Assembly (NCBI GenBank): GCA_041821185.1 | Contig: JBGUBD010000005.1 | Span: 1 to 64,000 of the forward strand | Direction: 5' to 3' | DNA length: 64,000 nt | Source of the DNA: Phycisphaerales bacterium AB-hyl4 | GTDB taxonomy: Bacteria; Planctomycetota; Phycisphaerae; Phycisphaerales; Phycisphaeraceae | Made by a program: the position numbers and the translations under genes | The notes under the pieces: model-generated | The model's input: only the letters and a program-made list of their open reading frames with translations | The model's database searches: none | Told to the model about the DNA's origin: nothing | Shown here: positions 25,886 through 34,522 of the stretch, one piece after another | Layout: each line of letters begins with the position of its first letter | How positions within the stretch are numbered: position 1 is the stretch's first letter

Positions 25886-28309
25886 ATGGCTCAGTTATTT
25901 GAAACCGAACCCGCTGCGACGAAAGCGGTCGCGTATGCCCAGGTCGCACTGGAGCAGGGGATCGACACCGCACCGACGGGGTTGACCTACGCCGTGCCCG
26001 CCGCGCTCGCGGACCTGAAGCCGGGCGAACGCGTCCGCGTCCCGCTGGGCCGGGGCAACAAGCCGACCAACGGCTTTGTGGTGGAGCTGCACGACACGTC
26101 GGCGTTGCCGAGCGTGAAGAACATCAAGCCCATCATCGAGCGCGACCGGCATGGTGTGTCGCTGACGCCGGAGCTGATTTCGCTGGCAAAGTGGATCGCG
26201 AGCTACTACTGCTGTCCGCTGGGCATGGTCTTCGCCACCATGCTCCCCGCCGCGGTCAAAAAAGGCACGGGCAGCGTCACGCGCACCATGGTCGGCTTAG
26301 CGGCCGCCCCGGAGGGGCGCCCCACCAAACTCTCCAAACTCCAGCAAGCCATACTCGACACCGCCACCACCCGCGCCGCCGCCGACCACCCCTGGACGGA
26401 GATCAAAGAGCTCGCCGACCTCGCCGGGGCTCGAAGCGTCTCACCCGTCAAGCAGTTGCTCGACAAAGGGCTGCTGACCACGCATCGCGAGGAGGAAGTT
26501 CGCTCCGACCTGGACCTGCGTGCCCAGCGCGCCGTCGGCGAGCTCGATCCACTGGTGCTCAACGCCGCCCAGCAGACCGCGCTGGACCACCTGATCAACC
26601 ACCTCGACGAAGGCTTCGGCGTCCATCTGCTGCACGGCGTCACCGGCAGCGGCAAGACTGAGGTCTACCTGCGCGCAATCGAACGCGTGATGGCCAACGC
26701 GCACGCCAACGGCAGCGACCATCCGCCTTCCGCCATCGTGCTCGTACCGGAGATCGCCCTCACGCCGCAGACCGTCGGCCGATTCCTCGAACGCTTCGAA
26801 CAAACCAACGTGGCGGTGCTGCACTCCGGCCTCACCGCGGCGCAGCGACACGCCCAGTGGCGCCGCATCCGCCGGGGCGAAGCCAACATCGTCATCGGCG
26901 CCCGCTCCGCCATCTTCGCGCCGCTGTCGAACCTCCGCTTGATCATCGTCGACGAAGAACACGAAAGCAGCTACAAGCAGGACCAGGCCCCCCGATACCA
27001 CGGCCGAGACGTCGCCATCAAACGCGCCCACCTCGCAGGCATCCCCGTCGTGCTCGGCTCGGCGACCCCGTCGCTGGAGATGTATTACAAAGTTTCGGGT
27101 TCCGAGTTTCGAGTTTCCAGTTCAGGCGAGGCAACCTCGCATGACACAACTCAAAACTCGAAACTCGAAACTCGAAACTACCATTTGATCCGCCTGCCCG
27201 ATCGCGCGCCGGGCATGAAAATGCCGCAGGTCGAAATCATCGACTTGAGCGACGAACGGCGAAAGCGATACGAAATCACCGGCAAGGCAGGCGTGCACCT
27301 GCTGAGCCTCGCGCTCGAACGGGCGCTGACGCAGACGCTCAAAGACAGCGGGCAGACCATGCTGCTGCTGAACCGCCGCGGCTTTGCCAACTACATCGCC
27401 TGCCCCGACCAGCGCTGCGGCTGGCTGATGCGCTGCCACTACTGCGACGTGACGATGGTCTACCACAAAGACGAAAGGCTGCCGACCGGCGGCGTCGTCC
27501 GCTGCCATCACTGCGAAGCAGAGCAGACCCTGCCGAGCACCTGCCCGGACTGCAAAAAGAACATCACCACGTTCGGCCTCGGCACGCAGCGCGTAGAGGA
27601 AGAGCTCGCCCGCAAGTTCCCCGACGCCCGCGTCACGCGCATGGACGCCGACTCCATGCGCCACGGCCGCGACTACCAGCAATGCCTCGACGCGTTCCGC
27701 GCCGGCGAAATCGACATCCTCGTCGGCACGCAGATGATCGCCAAGGGGCTCGACTTCCCCAACGTGCGACTCGTCGGCGTGATCAACGCGGACACGGCAC
27801 TCAACCTGCCCGACTTCCGCGCTGCCGAGCGAACCTTTCAACTCATCGCCCAGGTCGCCGGCCGAGCGGGCCGAAGCGATAAGCCCGGCCGAGTGCTCGT
27901 GCAGACTTTCAGCCCGCATGATCCGTCGATTCAACTCGCGGCCAAGCATGATTTCGAGTCATTCGCCGAGCGCGAGTTGCAGCAGCGGGCCGCGGTGGGC
28001 CTGCCGCCGATCGGCCGAATGGCGCGGATCGTGGTGCGCGACAAAGACCACTACGCCTGTGCCGAGCGTGCCCAGACGTTGGCCACGCAGATGCAGCAGT
28101 TCAACGCCGACGCCGGCGGGCAGGTGCGTTTGCGCGGGCCGATGCCTTGCCCGATCGCGCGGATCGCCGACTACCATCGTCAGCAGATTGAAATGCTCGC
28201 AGCCTCAGCGGGCCCGCTGCAGACGCTGCTGACCGCGACGCGAAACTCAGGGCTGCTGCGAGCGGACCAGCATGTGGCGGTGGATGTCGACCCGGTGGCG
28301 TTGTTGTGA
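25886..28309 (+). CDS. priA: Primosomal protein N' (replication restart helicase) with an in-frame repeat insertion
   Basis: PriA reloads the replicative helicase at stalled forks. The 807-residue protein has the N-terminal DNA-binding domain, Walker A GVTGSGKTEVY (about 250), DEEH (about 356), SATPSLE, and the zinc-binding cysteines (CPDQRCGW, CHYC, CHHC, CPDC) at about 510-560, then helicase motifs V-VI (TQMIAKGLDFP, QVAGRAGR). Between SATPSLEMYYKV and YHLIRLP, where E. coli PriA has only four residues, there are 28 extra residues (404-431) encoded by a palindromic repeat. The frame is kept and both flanks are well conserved, so the gene is probably functional. Confidence 0.95.
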   Translation: MAQLFETEPAATKAVAYAQVALEQGIDTAPTGLTYAVPAALADLKPGERVRVPLGRGNKPTNGFVVELHDTSALPSVKNIKPIIERDRHGVSLTPELISLAKWIASYYCCPLGMVFATMLPAAVKKGTGSVTRTMVGLAAAPEGRPTKLSKLQQAILDTATTRAAADHPWTEIKELADLAGARSVSPVKQLLDKGLLTTHREEEVRSDLDLRAQRAVGELDPLVLNAAQQTALDHLINHLDEGFGVHLLHGVTGSGKTEVYLRAIERVMANAHANGSDHPPSAIVLVPEIALTPQTVGRFLERFEQTNVAVLHSGLTAAQRHAQWRRIRRGEANIVIGARSAIFAPLSNLRLIIVDEEHESSYKQDQAPRYHGRDVAIKRAHLAGIPVVLGSATPSLEMYYKVSGSEFRVSSSGEATSHDTTQNSKLETRNYHLIRLPDRAPGMKMPQVEIIDLSDERRKRYEITGKAGVHLLSLALERALTQTLKDSGQTMLLLNRRGFANYIACPDQRCGWLMRCHYCDVTMVYHKDERLPTGGVVRCHHCEAEQTLPSTCPDCKKNITTFGLGTQRVEEELARKFPDARVTRMDADSMRHGRDYQQCLDAFRAGEIDILVGTQMIAKGLDFPNVRLVGVINADTALNLPDFRAAERTFQLIAQVAGRAGRSDKPGRVLVQTFSPHDPSIQLAAKHDFESFAERELQQRAAVGLPPIGRMARIVVRDKDHYACAERAQTLATQMQQFNADAGGQVRLRGPMPCPIARIADYHRQQIEMLAASAGPLQTLLTATRNSGLLRADQHVAVDVDPVALL
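27091..27179. repeat. Palindromic repeat inside the priA coding sequence
   Basis: The left arm (27091-27123) is made of TTTCGGG, TTCCGAG, TTTCGAG and TTTCCAG units. The right arm (27146-27179) is AACTC/GAAACTC repeats, the reverse complement type. A small hairpin (GCGAGG/CCTCGC) lies in the centre at 27126-27140. It belongs to the same family as 5469-5556. It encodes residues 404-431 of PriA (SEFRVSSS...NSKLETRN). Confidence 0.9.
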
Positions 28310-28384
28310 CCGGGGGTGTTGTTATGAGATATAGCGGGGGAGCGCCCCTGCGGGGCGGCCGCGAAACATTTAAGATGTACGACT

Positions 28385-28867
28385 ATGGTTGAATCGCCGT
28401 CCTCATTGCCGCCTGAAGATGAATTGATGGCGCCGCTGTGCGCGATCTTTCGGCGGTTTCTCAAGCGCAAGGGTTTGAAGTTCACCACCGAGCGGGCGCT
28501 GATTCTCGACGCCGTGCTCGGCAAGGCCGACGTCTTCGAAGCCGACGAACTGCTCGCGGAGATGCGCGACGCCGGCCATCGCGTCAGCCGGGCGACGATC
28601 TACCGTACGCTCAAGCACCTGCTCGAAGCGGGCATCATCACCGAAGTGCTCATCGACTCGAAGCAGTCGCATTATCAACTGAGCTTCGGCCGCGAGCCCA
28701 AGGGCCACCTCGTCTGCGTCGAAACCAACCAGATCATCGAATTCCCCCTGCCCGCCGACCTCAAAGCTCTTCGCGACCGCGTCTGCGAAGAGCACGGCTT
28801 CGACGCGGTCAGCGCACGCTTCGTCGTCTACGGCGTGTCGCCCCAGGCGCAGCAGGACGAAGCGTAA
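28385..28867 (+). CDS. Fur-family transcriptional regulator
   Basis: The 160-residue protein has the Fur winged helix (FTTERALILDAVLGK...ADELLAEMRDAGHRVSRATIYRTLKHLLEAGII) followed by a dimerisation domain (GREPKGHLVCVETNQIIEFPLP). In Fur the corresponding stretch is HHDHLIC..CG; here one His-Leu-(V)-Cys is kept, but the CxxC zinc pair is absent. The sensed metal, or whether it senses peroxide, cannot be assigned. It may regulate iron, zinc or oxidative-stress genes elsewhere. Confidence 0.85.
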   Translation: MVESPSSLPPEDELMAPLCAIFRRFLKRKGLKFTTERALILDAVLGKADVFEADELLAEMRDAGHRVSRATIYRTLKHLLEAGIITEVLIDSKQSHYQLSFGREPKGHLVCVETNQIIEFPLPADLKALRDRVCEEHGFDAVSARFVVYGVSPQAQQDEA

Positions 28868-28935
28868 CACCCCCCCCCCATTTCGCCGCGGTGTTGTGTT
28901 TGGGGAATCCGTATAACCCGCCCCCCTCCGCAAAA

Positions 28936-29145
28936 CTACTCTTCATCCAGATCGCTCTGCTCGATCGGTCGGCTGATGACATAATCTTCATCCAGCCAGC
29001 GACCAAGGTCGATCGTACGGCAGCGGGCACAACAAAACGGATACGTCGGCGAGTCGGCACGCACCGCCTTCTTGCACACCGGGCAGTCGCTGCGCGGGTC
29101 GACGTTTTCTTCAGGTTCCAGGGGCAATTCAGGCATGGCATGCAT
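28936..29145 (-). CDS. yacG: DNA gyrase inhibitor YacG (zinc protein)
   Basis: The 69-residue protein has the YacG zinc ligands C21-x2-C24 (DCPVCKK) and C38-x3-C42 (FCCARC), then the family block RTIDLGRWLDEDYVIS. YacG binds GyrB and lowers gyrase activity. Its ATG 29145 shares one base with the tsaE stop (TGATG), so it is translationally coupled to tsaE; ATG 29136 is an alternative start. Confidence 0.9.
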   Translation of the reverse strand: MHAMPELPLEPEENVDPRSDCPVCKKAVRADSPTYPFCCARCRTIDLGRWLDEDYVISRPIEQSDLDEE

Positions 29146-29678
29146 CACGTTACAGGCTGCGGGCACAGGCCCGCGCGGATCAGGTCGGCTTGAAGCAACT
29201 CAATTCTAGGCAACCATCGGCCGTGCGCCGAGAGCGTGATCAGCCGACCGGGGTCGCTATGCTCCAGCCGAACCGCCAGCCAGTCGTCGCCCAGATGTTC
29301 GCCCAGCACGTCGGCCCACTCCACCGCGACCACCGCCTGCTCGAACAACTCATCCGCCCAGCCGATCGACTCAAGCCCGGCCGCCGCATCGTCGCCCGCC
29401 AGCCGATACGCATCAATATGCACCAGCACGAGCGCGTCTGGCGGAACGTCCGCCGCTTCGCGCTCATACTCATGCACAAGCACAAACGTCGGGCTCGACA
29501 CGACGCGCGGGTCGAGGCCCATCCCCTCCGCCATGCCGCGGACAAACTGCGTCTTGCCCGCGCCGAGCTCACCCGAAAGGCCAACGATATCGCCCGCCAC
29601 CGCCCGCCGAGCTACGATCGTGCCCACCGCGAGCGTCTGCTCAAGCGTCTGCGACTCAACCTGCAACGCGACAGTCAT
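29145..29678 (-). CDS. tsaE: tRNA threonylcarbamoyladenosine biosynthesis ATPase
   Basis: TsaE is the ATPase that drives the TsaBDE complex making t6A37 in tRNAs. The 177-residue protein has Walker A GELGAGKT (36-43) and the family motif SPTFVLVHEYE, then VHIDAYRL and VEWADVLGEHL. The ATG overlaps the thiL stop (ATGA). A run thiL-tsaE-yacG is thus tightly coupled. Confidence 0.93.
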   Translation of the reverse strand: MTVALQVESQTLEQTLAVGTIVARRAVAGDIVGLSGELGAGKTQFVRGMAEGMGLDPRVVSSPTFVLVHEYEREAADVPPDALVLVHIDAYRLAGDDAAAGLESIGWADELFEQAVVAVEWADVLGEHLGDDWLAVRLEHSDPGRLITLSAHGRWLPRIELLQADLIRAGLCPQPVT

Positions 29679-30625
29679 GCATGATGCTCCCAGCCCAGCG
29701 ATGGCAGGTCCGCAAGCTTGCACGTCGCGCCGTCCGGCAAATGAAGCAGAATCGCAGGCGTCGCGCCCGCGCACGGCCGCATCGTCCCGATTCGCGTGAT
29801 GGGCACATCTGCGGTTTCGATCCGCGGGCTTCGCGGCGCGGTAAACAGCAGCTCGTAATCCTCACCATCACCCAGCGCATGCTGCCACGCCGGCTCATTC
29901 GTACGCCTGGCAGCCTGGTGAGCACCATCGCTCAACGGCAGGTCAGCGATCGTCAGATCCGCGTCAAGGTTGCCCGCATCGCAAAGATGTTTCAGGTCGC
30001 GGGCGAGGCCGTCGCTGAGGTCGATCATGCTGCTGGGGCGCGTGGCTGCGTCGCCGGCAAGCTCCCGGGCAAGGGTGATGCGCGGCATGAAGTCGAGGTG
30101 ATGCGTGTAGTGGTCGGGCAGCGTTTCGTTGCTGCCGCCGAGCCTGCCGGTGACATAAATGCCATCGCCCGGCTGCGCCCCGCTGCGGAGCACGGGCTCA
30201 ACCTCGCCCGGCTCGGCGAAGACGGTGACGCTGATCAACAGCGGGTGGTCCCACATGGCAATGTCGCCGCCGACGAGCGGGCAGTCGAACGCCGCGGCGG
30301 TGCGTCGCATCGAATCGAACAGTTCGGTCGCTCGCGTGTCGCCGAAGTCGCGCGGCAGGCTGACCGCGACCACCGCACCAACCGGCCGGGCCGCCATCGC
30401 CGCCACATCGGAAAGGTTGCGCGTGACCGCCTTGCGTGCGACCTGTTCGAGCGAAGCGGTCGCCAGGTCCACATGCACCCCGTCGGCCAACTGGTCGACG
30501 GTGACAAGCAGCGTCTGCCCGCCGAGGCGGATCGCGCCCATGTCATCGCCGGGAGGGATGGCGACGTCGGCAGGCAGGTCGACGTTCGAGCGGTATACGT
30601 GAGCCAGGAGGTCGAATTCGCGCAC
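29675..30625 (-). CDS. thiL: Thiamine-monophosphate kinase
   Basis: ThiL phosphorylates thiamine phosphate to thiamine pyrophosphate. The 316-residue protein has the N-terminal EFDLLAHV, PPGDDMGAI, VTVDQLADGVHVDL, RNLSDVAAMAARP, GGDIAMWD, MIDLSDGLARDL and GDGEDYELLF, all typical of the family. GTG 30625 was chosen. A longer frame to 30727 would translate the upstream repeat into residues such as ISDQRSAISDQQSA and is not credible. Confidence 0.93.
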   Translation of the reverse strand: MREFDLLAHVYRSNVDLPADVAIPPGDDMGAIRLGGQTLLVTVDQLADGVHVDLATASLEQVARKAVTRNLSDVAAMAARPVGAVVAVSLPRDFGDTRATELFDSMRRTAAAFDCPLVGGDIAMWDHPLLISVTVFAEPGEVEPVLRSGAQPGDGIYVTGRLGGSNETLPDHYTHHLDFMPRITLARELAGDAATRPSSMIDLSDGLARDLKHLCDAGNLDADLTIADLPLSDGAHQAARRTNEPAWQHALGDGEDYELLFTAPRSPRIETADVPITRIGTMRPCAGATPAILLHLPDGATCKLADLPSLGWEHHA

Positions 30626-30646
30626 GGATGGATTGTAGAGGTTTTT

Positions 30647-30743
30647 GATTGCTGATTGCTGATCGCTGATCGCTGATCGCTGATCGCTGATTTGGGCACC
30701 CCCGCCGATGCGGGCAGCGATTAGCAATCAGCGATCAGCAATT
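30647..30743. repeat. Inverted array of GCTGATC/GCTGATT heptamers upstream of thiL
   Basis: The left arm (30647-30692) is six consecutive copies of the 7-base unit GCTGATT/GCTGATC. The right arm (30716-30743) has reverse-complement units (AGCAATC, AGCGATC). A small GC hairpin (CCCGC/GCGGG) lies in the centre. The array sits between glgP and thiL, both transcribed leftward. Confidence 0.85.
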
Positions 30744-30768
30744 CCGACAGAAACCACCCCCGCCCCTC

Positions 30769-33405
30769 TCACGTCGCGGCCTGCTCCGCTTCGGCGACGA
30801 CGGCTTCGGCCGCGGCGGGCTTGGACTTGACGCCTTCCCAGTGGATCAGGCCAGGCTCGGGCGTGATGTCGAAAATTTCGTCGCCGGGCACGATGCGGAT
30901 CGCAAAGCCGTACCGGCCGCTGTTGATGGCGTTGATTTCGCCGGTGAAGCGGTGCTTGCCTTTGCCCAGCGACTTGTCGTGTTTGAGCGTAACCGGCTTG
31001 CCACCGACGATTCGGCCGGCCGTGTCGAGCGGGCCGGTGTAAGCCTGCACCTTCACCTCGTCCGGCTGAAGCTCGCCGAGGTAGACCGTCGCCGTGACGG
31101 GCAACGCATCGCGGACGCCCATGGCCTGCTCCGTTTTCGCCTGCACCATGTCGACCCGCAGCTTGCCCCACGCGCCGCGAAGGCGAACCTTCTGATGCGC
31201 AAGCTCGACCGACTTTTTCAGCTTGTCGGCAGTCAGGTCCCGGCCGCGCCGCAGTGCGGGCAGGTAAAGCTTCTCGGCGTACTCCTGCACCATGCGGTTC
31301 GTGTTGAAGCCGGGCGCGAGGCTGGCGATGCATTTTTTCATCCGCGTGACCCACTGACGCGGGATGCCCTGGCTGTCGCGGTTGTAGAACAGGGGTACGA
31401 TCTCCTGTTCGAGCAGGTCATAAAACGCTCGGCTTTCCAGATCGTCGGCGGCGGCGGGGTTGCTGTACTCCTCACCCCGGCCGATCGACCAGCCCAGGTC
31501 GGGCTCGGCGGCCTCGTCCCACCAGCCGTCCATAATCGAGCAGTTGAGCACGCCGTTCATGGCCGCCTTCATCCCGCTCGTCCCCGAGGCTTCCATGCCC
31601 CGGCGGGGCGTGTTCAGCCAGAGGTCGCAACCTTGCACGAGATAGCGGGCGACGTTGATGTCGTAGTTTTCGAGGAAGACGATCTTGTGCCCGGCGTCAG
31701 ACTCGCGGGCGAACTTGACGATCTGGCGGATCAGCTCTTTCCCGCCACCGTCAGCCGGGTGGGCTTTGCCCGCGAAGATGAACTGCACCGGCCGGTCGGC
31801 GTCGCTGAGCAGCCGCATCAGCCGATCCGGATCGCGAAGGAAAAGGTTGCCGCGCTTGTACGTCGCAAATCGGCGGGCAAAGCCGATGGTCAACGCCATC
31901 GGGTCGAGCGCATCCGCCGCTGCCGCGATGTGGTCGGGGTTGATGTTGCGCGCCTCGAACTGCTTGCGCAGCCGACGGCGAGCCCAGATCACAAGCTTCT
32001 GTCGTCGGCGTTCGTGCAACCGCCAAAGCTCTTCCTCGGGCATTTCCATCACGGCCTTCCAGACGCTCTGGTCGGCGGGGTTGTTCTGCCAGCGGGCGCC
32101 GAGGTAGCGGTCGAGCAGGTACATCAGCTCGCTGGACAGCCAGCTTCGCGCGTGTACGCCGTTGGTCACATGCTTGATCGGAATCTCGCTCTCCGGGACC
32201 TGCGGCCAGATGCCCTGCCACATGTGTCGGCTGATCTTGCCATGCAGCTTGCTCACACCATTGGCCCAACTGCTCGTGCGGATCGCGAGCACCGCCATGG
32301 AGAAAAACTCGTGTTTGTTGAACACGTTCTCCCGGCCGAGCGCGAACAGCCCCTCCATGTCCAGGCGCAGGCCGGGCACGTAGCTGCGGAAGTAGCGGTC
32401 GACCATGTCCGGCGGGAAGCGGTCGATGCCCGCCGGCACGGGCGTGTGCGTTGTGAACACATTGCTCGCAGCGCCGGCCTGGCGCGCCTCGTCAAAGCTC
32501 AGGTCGTGCTCTTCGATCAGCCGACGCACGCGCTCCAGCGCGAGGAAGGCGGAGTGGCCTTCGTTCATGTGGCAGACGTCGGGGCGGATGTTGATCGCTT
32601 CCAGCGCGCGGACGCCGCCGATGCCGAGCACGATTTCCTGTTTGATCCGGGTTTCCATGTCACCGCCATAGAGCTGGCTGGTGATGCCGCGGTCGTCTTC
32701 CTCGTTTTCCGGCAGGTTCGTGTCGAGCAGGTACAGCGGGATTCGGCCGACCTTCACCAGCCAGAGGCCGATGTGCACCACTCGGCCGGGCAGGTCGACC
32801 GTGACCTTGACCTGATTGCCCTTGCTGTCACTCACCGGGCGAAGCGGCAGGTTGGCCAGGTCGAGCTCGGGGTAATACTCCTGTTGCCAGCCGTCTGCGT
32901 TGAGGTACTGCTGGAAGTAGCCGTTGCGGTACAGCAGGCCGACCGCGACAAAGGGCAGGCCCAGCTCCGCGGCCGACTTGAGGTGGTCGCCCGCGAGGCA
33001 GCCCAGGCCCCCGGAGTAGACCTGGAGGCATTCGGTCAGGCCGAACTCGGCGCAGAAGTAGGCGATGGTGAAATCTTTCGCATCGCGATGCTCCGTGCTC
33101 TGCAGCCAGGGCGTGCGGGTCATGTGCCGCTGAAGGTTTTCCTGCACGCGGGCGAGCGAGCTGATGTAGCCCTCATCGCGCGAAAACGTATCCAGCGTCT
33201 GCTGCGGGACCATGCCCAGCAGCTTGACGGGGTTGTGATGCGTTTCATGCCAGAGGTTGCGATCCAGCCGAATGAACAGCTCGACGGCTTCGGGATGCCA
33301 GCTCCACCACAGGTTATAAGCGATGTCCAGCAGCGGCTTGAGCGGCTCGGGCAACGAGGGGACGACTTCAAACGAACGAATGCGGGCAAGGTCGGGACTG
33401 AGCAT
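30769..33405 (-). CDS. glgP: Alpha-glucan (glycogen/maltodextrin) phosphorylase
   Basis: The 878-residue enzyme releases glucose-1-phosphate from glycogen or maltodextrins. The N-terminal region (about 15-110) is of the DUF3417 type found in short-type phosphorylases (IAYNLWWSWHPEA). Catalytic-domain motifs include FCAEFGLTECLQVYSGGLGCLAGDHLKSA, MNEGHSAFLALERV, THTPVPAGID, FARRFATYKR and the pyridoxal-phosphate lysine in GTSGMKAAMNG. The C-terminal 130 residues or so, with an immunoglobulin-like sequence, are also part of this subfamily. ATG 33405 has AGGG nine bases upstream and is preferred over 33414. The ParA protein at 58205 carries a glycogen-binding domain and may relate to the same polymer. 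Confidence 0.95.
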   Translation of the reverse strand: MLSPDLARIRSFEVVPSLPEPLKPLLDIAYNLWWSWHPEAVELFIRLDRNLWHETHHNPVKLLGMVPQQTLDTFSRDEGYISSLARVQENLQRHMTRTPWLQSTEHRDAKDFTIAYFCAEFGLTECLQVYSGGLGCLAGDHLKSAAELGLPFVAVGLLYRNGYFQQYLNADGWQQEYYPELDLANLPLRPVSDSKGNQVKVTVDLPGRVVHIGLWLVKVGRIPLYLLDTNLPENEEDDRGITSQLYGGDMETRIKQEIVLGIGGVRALEAINIRPDVCHMNEGHSAFLALERVRRLIEEHDLSFDEARQAGAASNVFTTHTPVPAGIDRFPPDMVDRYFRSYVPGLRLDMEGLFALGRENVFNKHEFFSMAVLAIRTSSWANGVSKLHGKISRHMWQGIWPQVPESEIPIKHVTNGVHARSWLSSELMYLLDRYLGARWQNNPADQSVWKAVMEMPEEELWRLHERRRQKLVIWARRRLRKQFEARNINPDHIAAAADALDPMALTIGFARRFATYKRGNLFLRDPDRLMRLLSDADRPVQFIFAGKAHPADGGGKELIRQIVKFARESDAGHKIVFLENYDINVARYLVQGCDLWLNTPRRGMEASGTSGMKAAMNGVLNCSIMDGWWDEAAEPDLGWSIGRGEEYSNPAAADDLESRAFYDLLEQEIVPLFYNRDSQGIPRQWVTRMKKCIASLAPGFNTNRMVQEYAEKLYLPALRRGRDLTADKLKKSVELAHQKVRLRGAWGKLRVDMVQAKTEQAMGVRDALPVTATVYLGELQPDEVKVQAYTGPLDTAGRIVGGKPVTLKHDKSLGKGKHRFTGEINAINSGRYGFAIRIVPGDEIFDITPEPGLIHWEGVKSKPAAAEAVVAEAEQAAT

Positions 33406-33524
33406 GATGGACATCCCTCAGGGTCAAGCGGTTGGAACAAGCCGATTCGTCGCGCGTCGGCGCGGGCTTGTCATGGTCGTTTATAGGCGGCTTCCATAAA
33501 CAGGGAAACCGCGCAAATGTCGCT

Positions 33525-34247
33525 TTACTCATCCGCCAGCGGCGGGGTGTCGGTTGGCCCTTGGGGTTTATCGGCTGACGCGGGGCTGACAGGTGCAAGA
33601 TCATTGTCGCGAACCTGCCGCGCGGCCTCGGCGAGCGATTCGAGTTGCGAAAGCGTGCGGTCGACCTGGGCGCGGAACGCGTTATAGGGAAACAGTGTGA
33701 CCACCGCGATCACCAGCCCCACCGCCGTGGTCAGCAACGCCTCGGCGATGCCCTGGCTGACCGAGCGCGGGTCTGCGTGAGCGGTCTGTGCACCGAGAAT
33801 CTCGAAGCTGGCGATGATCCCCAGCACCGTGCCGAGGATGCCCAGCATCGGCGCCGCGGTGATGATGGTGGACAACGTCGGCAGGAAGCGTTCCAGGCGA
33901 TGCCGCTGCGCTTCGAGGGCGTCGATCGCGGCGGCCTCGCTCGGCGGTGAGGTGGGGGAGGCGTCCGCCTCGGTAAGCAGTTGCGTGACCACGTCGCCGT
34001 AGACACTCGCATCGCGCTCGGCGAGCGCCCCGGCCTCGCGCCGCTGACCGGAGCGCAGCAGTCTGCCGAGCTGCTGCACACGCCGCCGTCGGCCGTAGCC
34101 GTTCGTCCGCATGAAAAACCAGCACCGCTCAAGCACCAGCGTCAACGCCACCACGCTCATCGCCAGCAGCGGCCACATCACCGGCCCGCCACGTCGAAGC
34201 AGTTCTTCCAGGTTGACCCAGACGTTCGAAAGCATCGTCGGCAGCAT
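33525..34247 (-). CDS. MotA/TolQ/ExbB family proton channel protein
   Basis: The 240-residue protein has one membrane helix at about 25-45 (MWPLLAMSVVALTLVLERC) and two more at about 130-155 and 170-195. The family hallmark is in APMLGILGTVLGIIASFE and GIAEALLTTAVGLVIAVVTLFPYN. ExbB/TolQ proteins use the proton gradient to drive outer-membrane processes with an ExbD/TolR partner. No ExbD-type gene follows here, which is unusual. ATG 34247 was taken; the longer frame would read through a palindromic repeat. Confidence 0.88.
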   Translation of the reverse strand: MLPTMLSNVWVNLEELLRRGGPVMWPLLAMSVVALTLVLERCWFFMRTNGYGRRRRVQQLGRLLRSGQRREAGALAERDASVYGDVVTQLLTEADASPTSPPSEAAAIDALEAQRHRLERFLPTLSTIITAAPMLGILGTVLGIIASFEILGAQTAHADPRSVSQGIAEALLTTAVGLVIAVVTLFPYNAFRAQVDRTLSQLESLAEAARQVRDNDLAPVSPASADKPQGPTDTPPLADE

Positions 34248-34301
34248 ACCAGATGCCACCCAAAACCCGTCCACCGTCGCCAACGCGGTTTCGCCGACAA
34301 C

Positions 34302-34375
34302 ATTTAGCCGCGGTGCTTGCACCGCGCTCTTCGGGCATGCGGGCCGAACGCGCGGGCCAAGGCCCGCGGCTAAAT
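34302..34375. repeat. Palindromic core of the dispersed element family, without terminal repeats
   Basis: The segment starts ATTTAGCCGCGGTGC and ends CCCGCGGCTAAAT, with inner CACCGCGC and GCGCGGGCC stretches. It matches the cores of the elements at 51080 and 59800 closely, but the outer TACGACAACG ends are missing. It lies in the divergent gap before the ExbB-type gene and the B12-binding gene. Confidence 0.8.
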
Positions 34376-34522
34376 GGGGGTGCGGGGCCGGGCTTTCCCC
34401 CATCTGCTGCAGTAATTCGTCGCCCCTTAACAGTCGATAAACATTCTAAGACCCCACCCCCGCTTTATCGCCTGCGAGGGGCTGCGATCGGTGTGCGATG
34501 CAATTTGTTCAGCTCAACCACC

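Noticed and set aside
29675..30727. A longer ThiL starting in the repeat
   Set aside because: The added residues are a translation of the GCTGATC array, and the family start fits GTG 30625.
30647..30743. Possible CRISPR or tandem array
   Set aside because: The units are 7 bases without spacers and are mirrored, so this is an inverted simple-repeat array and not a CRISPR.
30841..33486. An 881-codon open frame opposite glgP
   Set aside because: It mirrors the glgP gene, which has complete family motifs. High GC content opens long antisense frames, and this one shows no motif.
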